From the NCBI GenBank assembly GCA_033558025.1, contig JAUCEF010000042.1, positions 1 through 28,931 on the forward strand: 28,931 bases of DNA, written 5' to 3'. Below, piece by piece: positions 16,579-27,155 of this stretch. The position numbers and the translations under genes are program-made. The stretch comes from Phytophthora sp. 'mugwort'. Lineage: Eukaryota > Oomycota > Peronosporomycetes > Peronosporales > Peronosporaceae. Position 1 is the stretch's first letter; every line of letters starts with the position of its first letter. The notes beneath the pieces are model-generated. The model had not been told where the DNA came from and ran no database searches. It worked only from the letters and a program-made list of their open reading frames with translations.

Positions 16579-16932
16579 ATTTTTTCGTAATTTAATTAAT
16601 TCAAAAAATTGGACATTTTTGATAAATAATTTAATATTATTATTAATATAATATATATTTAAATATTTAATAATTTGATTATAAGATAATTTATAATATT
16701 TTTTTGCATTTTTTTGAATATAAACATATATATTTATATTATTTGATGTTTTTACTATATTTATATCTATTAATTTTAAATTTTTATAATTAAAAATATT
16801 TTGAAAATATTTTTTAATTTCTAAATCAAAATGCAATAAATTAGAATACTCATTATTATTAACAATCCATTGGGAATCCCAATTTTTTTTTTTATTTAAT
16901 CTTAAACTAATTGGTATAATTTTTTGACCCAT
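16555..16932 (-). pseudogene. rps3: Ribosomal protein S3, 5' part crossing the palindrome centre (copy 3)
   Basis: The first 105 residues are the same as in copy 2. The frame then crosses the 45-base core as VQFFELIKLRKNLKRIF, which looks like genuine S3 sequence, and stops at 16555-16557 just after entering the opposite arm. The 125 codons still lack the C-terminal half. The core therefore probably preserves the next piece of the true gene, and the turn follows it. This suggests foldback at AATTTTTGAT. Confidence 0.85.
16561..16623. repeat. Centre of palindrome in rps3 (turn B)
   Basis: ATCAAAAAT at 16561-16569 is the last stretch of the left arm and pairs with ATTTTTGAT at 16615-16623. The 45 bases at 16570-16614 between them are not symmetrical. 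Outside this core the two sides are mirror images for about 6.9 kb. The unpaired core reads as a continuation of rps3 only on the - strand. Confidence 0.95.
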
Positions 16933-16935
16933 AAT

Positions 16936-17172
16936 TTATTTTTTTTTTTTATATATATGTTTTTTTCGTGTATTAATAAATTCACCAAATTTAAAACCAA
17001 TCATTTTATCATTTATTTCCAAATTAATAAATATTTTACCATTATAAATACTTACAGAATGATTACTATATTCAGGTAATATTGTTAAATTTTTATTAGT
17101 TATTTTTATCCATTGTTTTTTTTTTAATAAATTAACTTTAAAAAATGGACCTTTATATTTACTTCTAGACAT
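16936..17172 (-). CDS. rps19: Ribosomal protein S19 (copy 3)
   Basis: A mirror copy encoding the same 78 residues as 16012-16248, with the SRSKYKGPFF start and GFKFGEF C-terminal motif. It has three-base gaps to rpl2 and rps3. Confidence 0.94.
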   Translation of the reverse strand: MSRSKYKGPFFKVNLLKKKQWIKITNKNLTILPEYSNHSVSIYNGKIFINLEINDKMIGFKFGEFINTRKKHIYKKKK

Positions 17173-17175
17173 AAT

Positions 17176-17982
17176 TTATTTAATAATTAATTTTTTTTTT
17201 GTTTTTTTACGTGTAGGCTTTCCTTTAGTTATTTTACCTTGTGGTGTTACAGAAGGTCGCCCTCCACTTGTTTTACCCTCACCACCACCATGTGGATGAT
17301 CGACAGGATTTTTTGCTACACCACGTACAGAAGGTCGTCTATTTAACCAACGTGAACGCCCAGCTTTACCTAATTTAATTTTTTTATGATTAATATTAGA
17401 TACAACACCTAATGTTGCATAACAAGTTAATAAAATTAATTTTAATTCACCAGAATTTAAACGAATTCGAGCGTATTTATTATCAATTTTTTGAATTAAT
17501 TGTGCAGATGTTCCAGCACTTCTTATTAATTTTCCTCTAGATTTTGGATATAAACTAATATTATGAATTAAACTACCAATTGGTATATTTTGTAATGGTA
17601 AAGCATTACCTACTTTTAATTCAGCATTAGGTGAACTTTTTATATATTGATTAATTTTTAAACCTTCCGGTGCTAAAATTAAATAAGATTTAGAATTGTT
17701 TTTAATATAAGCGATATTTGCGGAACGATTAGGATCATATAAAATTTTAATAATATAACCTTCAATATTTTTAGATCTATTAAAATCAATTATTCTATAT
17801 AAACGTTTATGTCCACCACCGCGATGTTTTATAGTTATTTTACCTTGATTATTTTTACCATTAGCACGTTGAAAACCTTTTGTTAAAGATTTAATTTTAA
17901 AAATTTTAGTTAAATTATCTTTTTTTAATAAAAATGTTTGACGTTGTGATGGTGTTATAGGTTTTATTTTTTTTTCTATCAT
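17176..17982 (-). CDS. rpl2: Ribosomal protein L2 (copy 3)
   Basis: A mirror copy with the same 268 residues as 15202-16008, including the HPHGGGEGK catalytic-region motif. It diverges from rps13 across the same 28-base spacer (17983-18010). No difference in length is present. Confidence 0.98.
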   Translation of the reverse strand: MIEKKIKPITPSQRQTFLLKKDNLTKIFKIKSLTKGFQRANGKNNQGKITIKHRGGGHKRLYRIIDFNRSKNIEGYIIKILYDPNRSANIAYIKNNSKSYLILAPEGLKINQYIKSSPNAELKVGNALPLQNIPIGSLIHNISLYPKSRGKLIRSAGTSAQLIQKIDNKYARIRLNSGELKLILLTCYATLGVVSNINHKKIKLGKAGRSRWLNRRPSVRGVAKNPVDHPHGGGEGKTSGGRPSVTPQGKITKGKPTRKKTKKKLIIK

Positions 17983-18010
17983 TTTATATGGTATATAGAT
18001 AAAATCTATT

Positions 18011-18424
18011 ATGTTATATATTTTTAATAAAACAATTTCAGATTCAAAAAGTATTTTATATTCATTAACTATATTATATGGTATTAATGAATTTCAATCC
18101 AAGAAAATTTGTAAAAATATAGGAATTAATCCTCAAATCACCCTTAATAAACTTAAAAACAACCATGTAAACCGACTGGTTAATTATATTAATAAAAATT
18201 TAAAAGTTGAACAACTTTTAAAAAAAATTAAAACTGAAAGATTAAATGAATTAGTAGAAATTAAAAGTAATCGTGGAATTAGACAAAGTCAGGGATTACC
18301 TGTTAGAGGACAACGTACTCATACAAATTCAAAAACATCTAAAAAATTAAAAAAAATTTTTATTCAAAAACGTATTTCACGTAATAAACGACCATTTAAA
18401 AGTCAAAAAAAAAAAAAAAGATAA
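18011..18424 (+). CDS. rps13: Ribosomal protein S13 (copy 3)
   Basis: The same 137 residues as copy 2, with intact GLPVRGQRTHTNSKTS signature. The gene ends in a 15-A run just before the stop and is followed 12 bases later by rps11. Confidence 0.96.
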   Translation: MLYIFNKTISDSKSILYSLTILYGINEFQSKKICKNIGINPQITLNKLKNNHVNRLVNYINKNLKVEQLLKKIKTERLNELVEIKSNRGIRQSQGLPVRGQRTHTNSKTSKKLKKIFIQKRISRNKRPFKSQKKKKR

Positions 18425-18436
18425 AGTTATTATTCT

Positions 18437-18850
18437 ATGAATAAAAATAAATATAATTTTAAAAATAAATTTAAAAAAAAAATAAATTTAAAAAAAAAAA
18501 ATCCTTTAATTTTAACAAATTTACATATTACAGCAAATTTAAAAAATACTATTATAAGTTTAACAACTTATAAAGGAAATCTTTTAAAACAATGGTCTAC
18601 AAAATCATTAAAAAAAACACGTTTTAAAAAAAATACACCATATAATGTTCAATTAATTGTATATAAAATTAATAAATATCTTCAATTAAAAAAAATAAAA
18701 AAATTAAAAATTTATTTACATGGTACTGGTTTAGGTCGATATAATGTTTTAAAAAATATAAAAAATAAAAAAATTAAAATAAAATATATTTTAGATAAAA
18801 CAACAAAACCTTTTAATGGTTGTAGATTAAAAAAACAAAAAAGACGTTAA
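18437..18850 (+). CDS. rps11: Ribosomal protein S11 (copy 3)
   Basis: The same 137 residues as copy 2 with the PFNGCRLKKQKRR C-terminus. Its A runs (eight, ten and twelve bases) are the sites that differ in copy 4. trnS starts nine bases after the stop. Confidence 0.95.
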   Translation: MNKNKYNFKNKFKKKINLKKKNPLILTNLHITANLKNTIISLTTYKGNLLKQWSTKSLKKTRFKKNTPYNVQLIVYKINKYLQLKKIKKLKIYLHGTGLGRYNVLKNIKNKKIKIKYILDKTTKPFNGCRLKKQKRR

Positions 18851-18859
18851 TTTTAATAT

Positions 18860-18944
18860 GGATAGGTGATCGAGTGGTTTAAGGTGTCAGTCTTGAAAAC
18901 TGAAGTATGTAATAATACCGTGGGTTCAAATCCCACTCTATCCT
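18860..18944 (+). tRNA. trnS(UGA): tRNA-Ser (TGA), copy 3
   Basis: A mirror copy of the Ser tRNA at 14240-14324 with the same acceptor, anticodon TGA and long variable arm. Confidence 0.94.
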
Positions 18945-18948
18945 TTAA

Positions 18949-19019
18949 AAGCTAGAGACGGATTCGAACCGTCATTAAAGGATTTGCAGTCCTTTACATT
19001 ACCTTTATGTTATCTAGCC
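18949..19019 (-). tRNA. trnC: tRNA-Cys (GCA), copy 3
   Basis: A mirror copy of the Cys tRNA at 14165-14235, anticodon GCA. It lies between trnS and rpl31 on the opposite strand to both. Confidence 0.94.
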
Positions 19020-19036
19020 AAAATAAATTATATTAT

Positions 19037-19240
19037 ATGAATAAAAATAAAAAATTTTTTACCTATAAAAATAAAATTATTTTAACAAATGGATCTTCTT
19101 TAAAAATAACATCTATTAAGTATTTAAAAAATTATCAATTAAATTTAAGAATTTTTAAAGAAACAGATATTATTACAAATACAAATATCAATTTAAATAA
19201 AAGTAAATTAAATTTTATAAAAAAAAATAAATTAAATTAA
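19037..19240 (+). CDS. rpl31: Probable ribosomal protein L31 (copy 3)
   Basis: The same 67-residue frame as 13944-14147. ATG 19037 follows trnC after 17 bases. The 3' end overlaps the tatC stop by nine bases. The family assignment remains tentative for the reasons given for copy 2. Confidence 0.5.
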   Translation: MNKNKKFFTYKNKIILTNGSSLKITSIKYLKNYQLNLRIFKETDIITNTNINLNKSKLNFIKKNKLN

Positions 19241-19975
19241 TTTATATTTATTTAAATATATTGAAATATAAATAAATATTTCAAAAAAAAAAAAAAAGAT
19301 AAAATAAATTAATATAAAATTAAATATATCTGGTGGTGTAATTAAAGCACTCAATAATATTATTTTTAAATAAAAGAATTTTCTTAAATTAATAATTATT
19401 TTAATTTTTAAAATATTATTTGATATAAAAAAAAATAAAGAAAAAAAATAAATAAATATTATAAATATATAAATAAAAGAAGAAAAAATAAAATCAAAAT
19501 AATTATCAATTTTTGGTTCAAAATAAATTGTTAAAAGATATAAATTTGAAAAATTTAAATTTAATAAAAAATCCCAAATATGTGGAATAATATTAGTAAA
19601 AATAAATTTTATTATAAAAAAATTAAAAATTATAAAAAAAATATAAAATTTTATAAAAATAAAATTTTCAAATTTATATAAACCTTTTGATAAAAAAAAC
19701 CAAAATAATAAAAAACTTAATTGAATTGTTATAAAAGTTGTTATGAAAATTGCTATAAAAATATTAGTAATAAAAATTTCAGTAATATTAGTAAAAATAA
19801 AATATTTTAACATATTTTTATTAAGTAAATTATTAACTAATAAATATATTAATTGATCAGAAAAATAATATGAAATTATAAAAAGATAAAAAAAAGTGAT
19901 TAAAAGTATAAAAAAATTATATTTTAATTCAAATAAATGTAATTGTAAATAAGTTATTATTTTTTTTTTTTTCAT
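19232..19975 (-). CDS. tatC: Sec-independent translocase subunit TatC (copy 3)
   Basis: A mirror copy with the same 247 residues as copy 2 and all TatC motifs (HLFELK, FTNITEIF, ALITPPD). The start codon is preceded by trnL(UAA), 18 bases away in divergent orientation. Confidence 0.92.
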   Translation of the reverse strand: MKKKKIITYLQLHLFELKYNFFILLITFFYLFIISYYFSDQLIYLLVNNLLNKNMLKYFIFTNITEIFITNIFIAIFITTFITIQLSFLLFWFFLSKGLYKFENFIFIKFYIFFIIFNFFIIKFIFTNIIPHIWDFLLNLNFSNLYLLTIYFEPKIDNYFDFIFSSFIYIFIIFIYFFSLFFFISNNILKIKIIINLRKFFYLKIILLSALITPPDIFNFILIYFIFFFFFEIFIYISIYLNKYKLI

Positions 19976-19993
19976 ATATTTAAAAAAATATTA

Positions 19994-20076
19994 GCCTACT
20001 TGGTGAAATTGGTAAACACGATAGATTTAAAATCTGTTCCCTTTTAGGGTTATTGGTTCAAGTCCAATAGTAGGTA
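19994..20076 (+). tRNA. trnL(UAA): tRNA-Leu (TAA), copy 3
   Basis: An 83-base class II tRNA, acceptor GCCTACT/AGTAGGT, anticodon TAA in loop TTTAAAA. It is the same as the mirrored copy at 13108-13190. Confidence 0.94.
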
Positions 20077-20084
20077 TTTTTATT

Positions 20085-20167
20085 ATCAAAGTGGTGAAAT
20101 TGGTAAACACGTTACACTTAGGATGTAAAGCTTAAAAGCGTTAAGGGTTCAAATCCCTTCTTTGATA
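20085..20167 (+). tRNA. trnL(UAG): tRNA-Leu (TAG), copy 3
   Basis: An 83-base class II tRNA, acceptor ATCAAAG/CTTTGAT, anticodon TAG in loop CTTAGGA. An 82-base spacer with the ten-base stem-loop at 20179-20200 separates it from nad11. Confidence 0.94.
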
Positions 20168-20249
20168 TTACTATAATAATATATTTTAAATAAAATATAT
20201 CTTTTTAGTGAAAATAAATTTATATTTTATTTAATTTTTTATCATTAAA

Positions 20250-22256
20250 ATGATTAATATATATATTAACAATATCGAATTAAAAGTTAATAAAAATTTA
20301 ACAGTTTTACAAGCATGTAATAATTTTAAAATTCAAATCCCTAAATTCTGTTTTCAAGAGAATTTACAAATTGCCGGTAATTGTCGTATGTGTTTAGTTG
20401 AAATCGAAAATTCCCCTAAACCTGTAGCTTCATGTGCAATGCCTTTAATACCAAATATGAAAATATTTACTAATACTCCTTTAGTACAAAAAGCACGTGA
20501 AAGTGTATTAGAATTTCTTTTAATAAATCATCCATTAGATTGTCCTATTTGTGATCAAGCGTCAGAATGTGATTTACAAGATCAAACAATGATTTTTGGA
20601 TCGGATCGTAGTCGTTTTTTTTTTAAAAAACGTGGCGTTGAAGATAAATATTGTGGTCCTTTTATTAAAACAATTATGACAAGATGTATTCATTGTACAC
20701 GTTGTGTACGTTTTGCTAATGAAATTTGTGGAATTGACGGTTTAGGTACAACAGGTCGTGGTAATAAAACTGAAATTAATTTTTATTCTTCAAATATTTT
20801 TAAATCCGAATTTTCTGGTAATTTAGTAGATTTATGTCCTGTTGGTGCATTAACTTCTAAACCCTATACTTTTAAAGCACGTTCTTGGGAATTAAAAAAA
20901 AAAGAGGGTATTGCTATTTTAGATAGTATTGGTTCAAATATTAAAATTGATATTTTTAATAATGAAATTATACGTATTTTACCTAAAACTAATTTTAATA
21001 TTAATAAAGAATGGATATCAGATAAAACAAGATATTTTTTTGATAGTTTAAAATATCAACGATTAAAATATCCATTATTAAAAGATAATCAAAACAATTT
21101 TCATAGGATTTCTTGGTTAGATGCTCTAAATATTATTAATAAAAAATTGATAATTACAGATAGTTTTAATGCTAAAAGTATTATTGGTGATTTAACTGAT
21201 TTAGAATCTCTTTTTTTATTAAAAAAAAATTTAAATAAATTAGGAATTTCAAATGTAAATTATGAACAATTTTTAAAAAATCGACAAATTAAGATAAATT
21301 CTGATTTAGCTTCAAATTTTTTATTTAATAATACTTTAAAATCTATTGAAGAATCTGATGTTTGTTTAATAATTGGTAGTGATATTCGTCAAGAAGGTTC
21401 TATTTTAAATATTCATTTAATTAATCGTTTAAAAAAAGGAAATTTTAAAATAGCATATATCGGTAATAAAATTAATTTTACTTATCCAGTAAAACATTTA
21501 GGATTAACTTTTAAAACTTTAATAAATATTATTTTAGGAAAACATGTATTTTGTAAACAATTAAAAAAAGCAAAAAAACCTTTAATTATTATAGGTAGTA
21601 ATATTTTAAATCAAAAAAATGGTTTTTTTTTATTATCAAAATTAAAAAATTTATCATTTATTAACCATAATATTAATTTCTTTAATTTTCAAACTTCTTT
21701 AATTAATTTTTTTGAAATTACTTTTCCAAAATCATTAAATATGTTAAATAATTCAAAATTATATTATTTATTTAATACAAATTTACAAAATAAATTAAAA
21801 ATAACTAAAAATAGTTTTGTTATTTATCAAGGACATCATTTTACTAAAGATGCTCAAAATTCAAATCTAATTTTACCTGGATTAACTTTTTTAGAAAAAA
21901 ATGGAATGTATATTAATTTAGAAGGTTTTATTCAAAAAAATGAACAAATTTTAAATGTAAATATAGAACAACGTAAAGATTCTATAATTTATAGAAATCT
22001 TTATAAATTTTTATTAAATAAAAATCAATCTAAATCAGAAGCTTTTTTAAAAATTAAAGATATTTTACCTTATTTATTAAAAAAAAAAATAAAAATTATT
22101 TATAATTTTAGTTTTAATAAAAAATTTTTAAAAATTAATATTAATTTTTTAGATTCATTAATTAAAAATAATTATTATACAAATATATTAGAACAATATT
22201 CAAAAATATTGATTAATTCTAATAAAATTTTCAAAAATCAATCAAAATTATTATGA
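20250..22256 (+). CDS. nad11: NADH dehydrogenase subunit 11, intact (copy 3)
   Basis: This 668-residue protein is Nad11 (NDUFS1/NuoG), the largest peripheral-arm subunit of complex I, carrying Fe-S clusters in the matrix. The 2Fe-2S ligands are C34, C45, C48 and C62. The first 4Fe-4S site has H94, C98, C101 and C107. The second has C146, C149 and C152 (CIHCTRC) with C196 (LCPVGAL). A degenerate molybdopterin-oxidoreductase domain follows ([37 protein letters not shown]). Both domains being encoded in mtDNA is the oomycete-like state. The stop is TGA, the only TGA stop among the intact genes here, overlapping the nad1 ATG. Confidence 0.97.
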   Translation: MINIYINNIELKVNKNLTVLQACNNFKIQIPKFCFQENLQIAGNCRMCLVEIENSPKPVASCAMPLIPNMKIFTNTPLVQKARESVLEFLLINHPLDCPICDQASECDLQDQTMIFGSDRSRFFFKKRGVEDKYCGPFIKTIMTRCIHCTRCVRFANEICGIDGLGTTGRGNKTEINFYSSNIFKSEFSGNLVDLCPVGALTSKPYTFKARSWELKKKEGIAILDSIGSNIKIDIFNNEIIRILPKTNFNINKEWISDKTRYFFDSLKYQRLKYPLLKDNQNNFHRISWLDALNIINKKLIITDSFNAKSIIGDLTDLESLFLLKKNLNKLGISNVNYEQFLKNRQIKINSDLASNFLFNNTLKSIEESDVCLIIGSDIRQEGSILNIHLINRLKKGNFKIAYIGNKINFTYPVKHLGLTFKTLINIILGKHVFCKQLKKAKKPLIIIGSNILNQKNGFFLLSKLKNLSFINHNINFFNFQTSLINFFEITFPKSLNMLNNSKLYYLFNTNLQNKLKITKNSFVIYQGHHFTKDAQNSNLILPGLTFLEKNGMYINLEGFIQKNEQILNVNIEQRKDSIIYRNLYKFLLNKNQSKSEAFLKIKDILPYLLKKKIKIIYNFSFNKKFLKININFLDSLIKNNYYTNILEQYSKILINSNKIFKNQSKLL

Positions 22257-23233
22257 TATACACAATTTTAAAATTTTTAATTTTCATATTACCTTTATTA
22301 ATTGCTGTGGCTTATTTTACTTTAGTTGAACGTAAAATATTAGCTTCTATTCAAAGAAGAAGAGGACCTAATGTTGTAGGTACTTTTGGATTATTACAAC
22401 CATTAGCTGATGGTCTTAAATTATTCGTAAAAGAAACAATTTTACCAAGTAATGCTGATGTAATTTTATTTATATTTGCACCTATTTTAGCTTTTTTTTT
22501 AAGTCTATTAAGTTGGACAATAATACCTTTAGGTTTTGGTATGTTTTTTACTGAATTAAATATTGGTATTTTATATTTAATAGCAATTTCATCTTTAGGT
22601 GTATACGGTGTTATTATAGGTGGTTGGTCAAGTAATTCTAAATATTCGTTTTTAGGGGCTTTAAGATCAACAGCACAAATGATTTCATATGAATTAACTA
22701 TTGGGTTTTCAATTCTTTCAGTAATTGTTTGTGCAAAATCTTTAAATTTAATTTCTATTATTTGGGCACAAAAAACGGTATGGTATTGTTTTCCTCTTTT
22801 TCCTATTTTTATAATTTTTTTTATATCTTGTTTAGCAGAAACAAATCGACATCCCTTTGATTTACCTGAAGCTGAAGCTGAATTAGTTTCAGGTTATAAT
22901 GTAGAATATTCTGCAATGGGTTTTGCATTATTTTTTTTAGGTGAATATGCTAATATGTTATTAATGAGTAGTTTAACTACGATTTTATTTTTAGGTGGTT
23001 GGTTAGCACCTTTCCCTTTTAGTATAAATTGTATTAATTTTTTACCCGGATCTTTTTGGTTTAGTATTAAAATTTGTTTTTTTGTTGTTTTATTTGTAGT
23101 TGCTCGAGCTATTTTACCTCGATATCGTTATGACCAATTAATGCGTTTAGGTTGGAAAGTATTTCTACCTTTTTCATTATCCTGGTTTTTATATACTGCA
23201 AGTATTTTAATAAGTTTTAATTGGTTAATTTAA
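22253..23233 (+). CDS. nad1: NADH dehydrogenase subunit 1 (copy 3)
   Basis: Identical 326-residue Nad1. Here it follows an intact nad11 with a four-base ATGA overlap, the arrangement that suggests coupled translation of the nad11-nad1-nad4L run. Confidence 0.97.
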   Translation: MIYTILKFLIFILPLLIAVAYFTLVERKILASIQRRRGPNVVGTFGLLQPLADGLKLFVKETILPSNADVILFIFAPILAFFLSLLSWTIIPLGFGMFFTELNIGILYLIAISSLGVYGVIIGGWSSNSKYSFLGALRSTAQMISYELTIGFSILSVIVCAKSLNLISIIWAQKTVWYCFPLFPIFIIFFISCLAETNRHPFDLPEAEAELVSGYNVEYSAMGFALFFLGEYANMLLMSSLTTILFLGGWLAPFPFSINCINFLPGSFWFSIKICFFVVLFVVARAILPRYRYDQLMRLGWKVFLPFSLSWFLYTASILISFNWLI

Positions 23234-23235
23234 TT

Positions 23236-23538
23236 ATGAATATTTTAAATCATTTTATTTTTACTTTTTTTTTATTCTGTCTTGGATTATTTGGTATAAT
23301 TTTAAATAGACAGAATATTATTATTATTTTAATGTCTATTGAATTATTATTATTATCAATTAATTTAAATTTTATTTATTTTGCAGTTTTAATTGATGAT
23401 ATAATAGGACAAGTTTTTTCTTTATTAATTTTAACAGTAGCTGCAGCAGAATCAGCTATTGGATTAGCTATTATGATTATTTTCTTTAAATTATATGGAG
23501 ATATTTCAATTTATAAAATAAATTTATTATCATTATAA
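23236..23538 (+). CDS. nad4L: NADH dehydrogenase subunit 4L (copy 3)
   Basis: Identical 100-residue Nad4L from ATG 23236, two bases after nad1. Its stop lies inside the CATT-loop hairpin at 23515-23550. Confidence 0.95.
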   Translation: MNILNHFIFTFFLFCLGLFGIILNRQNIIIILMSIELLLLSINLNFIYFAVLIDDIIGQVFSLLILTVAAAESAIGLAIMIIFFKLYGDISIYKINLLSL

Positions 23539-23617
23539 TAAATTTATTTTCTTTAAATTATATGGAGATATTTCAATTTATAAAATAAATTTATTATAAT
23601 GATAATAAATTTATTTT
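23480..23617. repeat. Tandem unit and inverted-loop hairpin, turn C
   Basis: The 67-bp unit starts at 23480 and 23547. The normal CATT-loop hairpin is at 23515-23550. The inverted-loop version (arms 23582-23597 and 23602-23617, loop AATG) marks the change of orientation. The layout is the same as turn A but shorter by exactly one 67-bp unit: 55 bases lie between the two nad4L stops instead of 122. Confidence 0.95.
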
Positions 23618-23896
23618 ATAAATTGAAATATCTCCATATAATTTAAAGAAAATAATCATAATAGCTAATCCAATAGCTGATTCTGCTGCAGCTACTGTTA
23701 AAATTAATAAAGAAAAAACTTGTCCTATTATATCATCAATTAAAACTGCAAAATAAATAAAATTTAAATTAATTGATAATAATAATAATTCAATAGACAT
23801 TAAAATAATAATAATATTCTGTCTATTTAAAATTATACCAAATAATCCAAGACAGAATAAAAAAAAAGTAAAAATAAAATGATTTAAAATATTCAT
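23594..23896 (-). CDS. nad4L: NADH dehydrogenase subunit 4L (copy 4)
   Basis: Identical 100-residue Nad4L in mirror orientation. The stop is in the AATG-loop hairpin of turn C. Confidence 0.95.
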   Translation of the reverse strand: MNILNHFIFTFFLFCLGLFGIILNRQNIIIILMSIELLLLSINLNFIYFAVLIDDIIGQVFSLLILTVAAAESAIGLAIMIIFFKLYGDISIYKINLLSL

Positions 23897-23898
23897 AA

Positions 23899-24879
23899 TT
23901 AAATTAACCAATTAAAACTTATTAAAATACTTGCAGTATATAAAAACCAGGATAATGAAAAAGGTAGAAATACTTTCCAACCTAAACGCATTAATTGGTC
24001 ATAACGATATCGAGGTAAAATAGCTCGAGCAACTACAAATAAAACAACAAAAAAACAAATTTTAATACTAAACCAAAAAGATCCGGGTAAAAAATTAATA
24101 CAATTTATACTAAAAGGGAAAGGTGCTAACCAACCACCTAAAAATAAAATCGTAGTTAAACTACTCATTAATAACATATTAGCATATTCACCTAAAAAAA
24201 ATAATGCAAAACCCATTGCAGAATATTCTACATTATAACCTGAAACTAATTCAGCTTCAGCTTCAGGTAAATCAAAGGGATGTCGATTTGTTTCTGCTAA
24301 ACAAGATATAAAAAAAATTATAAAAATAGGAAAAAGAGGAAAACAATACCATACCGTTTTTTGTGCCCAAATAATAGAAATTAAATTTAAAGATTTTGCA
24401 CAAACAATTACTGAAAGAATTGAAAACCCAATAGTTAATTCATATGAAATCATTTGTGCTGTTGATCTTAAAGCCCCTAAAAACGAATATTTAGAATTAC
24501 TTGACCAACCACCTATAATAACACCGTATACACCTAAAGATGAAATTGCTATTAAATATAAAATACCAATATTTAATTCAGTAAAAAACATACCAAAACC
24601 TAAAGGTATTATTGTCCAACTTAATAGACTTAAAAAAAAAGCTAAAATAGGTGCAAATATAAATAAAATTACATCAGCATTACTTGGTAAAATTGTTTCT
24701 TTTACGAATAATTTAAGACCATCAGCTAATGGTTGTAATAATCCAAAAGTACCTACAACATTAGGTCCTCTTCTTCTTTGAATAGAAGCTAATATTTTAC
24801 GTTCAACTAAAGTAAAATAAGCCACAGCAATTAATAAAGGTAATATGAAAATTAAAAATTTTAAAATTGTGTATATCAT
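23899..24879 (-). CDS. nad1: NADH dehydrogenase subunit 1 (copy 4)
   Basis: Identical 326-residue Nad1 with no frame damage; four-base overlap with nad11. Confidence 0.97.
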   Translation of the reverse strand: MIYTILKFLIFILPLLIAVAYFTLVERKILASIQRRRGPNVVGTFGLLQPLADGLKLFVKETILPSNADVILFIFAPILAFFLSLLSWTIIPLGFGMFFTELNIGILYLIAISSLGVYGVIIGGWSSNSKYSFLGALRSTAQMISYELTIGFSILSVIVCAKSLNLISIIWAQKTVWYCFPLFPIFIIFFISCLAETNRHPFDLPEAEAELVSGYNVEYSAMGFALFFLGEYANMLLMSSLTTILFLGGWLAPFPFSINCINFLPGSFWFSIKICFFVVLFVVARAILPRYRYDQLMRLGWKVFLPFSLSWFLYTASILISFNWLI

Positions 24880-26881
24880 AATAATTTTGATTGATTTTTG
24901 AAAATTTTATTAGAATTAATCAATATTTTTGAATATTGTTCTAATATATTTGTATAATAATTATTTTTAATTAATGAATCTAAAAAATTAATATTAATTT
25001 TTAAAAATTTTTTATTAAAACTAAAATTATAAATAATTTTTATTTTTTTTTTTAATAAATAAGGTAAAATATCTTTAATTTTTAAAAAAGCTTCTGATTT
25101 AGATTGATTTTTATTTAATAAAAATTTATAAAGATTTCTATAAATTATAGAATCTTTACGTTGTTCTATATTTACATTTAAAATTTGTTCATTTTTTTGA
25201 ATAAAACCTTCTAAATTAATATACATTCCATTTTTTTCTAAAAAAGTTAATCCAGGTAAAATTAGATTTGAATTTTGAGCATCTTTAGTAAAATGATGTC
25301 CTTGATAAATAACAAAACTATTTTTAGTTATTTTTAATTTATTTTGTAAATTTGTATTAAATAAATAATATAATTTTGAATTATTTAACATATTTAATGA
25401 TTTTGGAAAAGTAATTTCAAAAAAATTAATTAAAGAAGTTTGAAAATTAAAGAAATTAATATTATGGTTAATAAATGATAAATTTTTTAATTTTGATAAT
25501 AAAAAAAAACCATTTTTTTGATTTAAAATATTACTACCTATAATAATTAAAGGTTTTTTTGCTTTTTTTAATTGTTTACAAAATACATGTTTTCCTAAAA
25601 TAATATTTATTAAAGTTTTAAAAGTTAATCCTAAATGTTTTACTGGATAAGTAAAATTAATTTTATTACCGATATATGCTATTTTAAAATTTCCTTTTTT
25701 TAAACGATTAATTAAATGAATATTTAAAATAGAACCTTCTTGACGAATATCACTACCAATTATTAAACAAACATCAGATTCTTCAATAGATTTTAAAGTA
25801 TTATTAAATAAAAAATTTGAAGCTAAATCAGAATTTATCTTAATTTGTCGATTTTTTAAAAATTGTTCATAATTTACATTTGAAATTCCTAATTTATTTA
25901 AATTTTTTTTTAATAAAAAAAGAGATTCTAAATCAGTTAAATCACCAATAATACTTTTAGCATTAAAACTATCTGTAATTATCAATTTTTTATTAATAAT
26001 ATTTAGAGCATCTAACCAAGAAATCCTATGAAAATTGTTTTGATTATCTTTTAATAATGGATATTTTAATCGTTGATATTTTAAACTATCAAAAAAATAT
26101 CTTGTTTTATCTGATATCCATTCTTTATTAATATTAAAATTAGTTTTAGGTAAAATACGTATAATTTCATTATTAAAAATATCAATTTTAATATTTGAAC
26201 CAATACTATCTAAAATAGCAATACCCTCTTTTTTTTTAATTCCCAAGAACGTGCTTTAAAAGTATAGGGTTTAGAAGTTAATGCACCAACAGGACATAAA
26301 TCTACTAAATTACCAGAAAATTCGGATTTAAAAATATTTGAAGAATAAAAATTAATTTCAGTTTTATTACCACGACCTGTTGTACCTAAACCGTCAATTC
26401 CACAAATTTCATTAGCAAAACGTACACAACGTGTACAATGAATACATCTTGTCATAATTGTTTTAATAAAAGGACCACAATATTTATCTTCAACGCCACG
26501 TTTTTTAAAAAAAAAACGACTACGATCCGATCCAAAAATCATTGTTTGATCTTGTAAATCACATTCTGACGCTTGATCACAAATAGGACAATCTAATGGA
26601 TGATTTATTAAAAGAAATTCTAATACACTTTCACGTGCTTTTTGTACTAAAGGAGTATTAGTAAATATTTTCATATTTGGTATTAAAGGCATTGCACATG
26701 AAGCTACAGGTTTAGGGGAATTTTCGATTTCAACTAAACACATACGACAATTACCGGCAATTTGTAAATTCTCTTGAAAACAGAATTTAGGGATTTGAAT
26801 TTTAAAATTATTACATGCTTGTAAAACTGTTAAATTTTTATTAACTTTTAATTCGATATTGTTAATATATATATTAATCAT
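24876..26881 (-). CDS. nad11: NADH dehydrogenase subunit 11 (copy 4), one frameshift
   Basis: The gene is one base shorter than the intact copy. The T run at 26229-26237 has nine bases instead of ten, the same loss as in copy 2. Residues 1-218 or so, with all Fe-S ligands, are in one frame; the remaining approximately 450 residues are in another. The second variable run (25501-25509, nine A) is normal here. The shared loss in both inverted copies but neither forward copy suggests a strand-dependent reading error. Confidence 0.9.
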
Positions 26882-26963
26882 TTTAATGATAAAAAATTAA
26901 ATAAAATATAAATTTATTTTCACTAAAAAGATATATTTTATTTAAAATATATTATTATAGTAA

Positions 26964-27046
26964 TATCAAAGAAGGGATTTGAACCCTTAACGCTTTTAAG
27001 CTTTACATCCTAAGTGTAACGTGTTTACCAATTTCACCACTTTGAT
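26964..27046 (-). tRNA. trnL(UAG): tRNA-Leu (TAG), copy 4
   Basis: The same 83-base tRNA as in copies 2 and 3, with anticodon TAG and no visible change. Confidence 0.94.
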
Positions 27047-27054
27047 AATAAAAA

Positions 27055-27137
27055 TACCTACTATTGGACTTGAACCAATAACCCTAAAAGGGAACAGATT
27101 TTAAATCTATCGTGTTTACCAATTTCACCAAGTAGGC
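27055..27137 (-). tRNA. trnL(UAA): tRNA-Leu (TAA), copy 4
   Basis: The same 83-base tRNA as in copies 2 and 3, with anticodon TAA and no visible change. Confidence 0.94.
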
Positions 27138-27155
27138 TAATATTTTTTTAAATAT

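Larger units (their letters stand above)
16615..23550 (+). repeat. Block copy 3 (forward, complete and cleanest)
   Basis: This is the mirror image of copy 2. All protein genes except the truncated rps3 are open in this copy, including the 668-codon nad11 and 247-codon tatC. It is the best reference for the duplicated genes. Confidence 0.95.
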
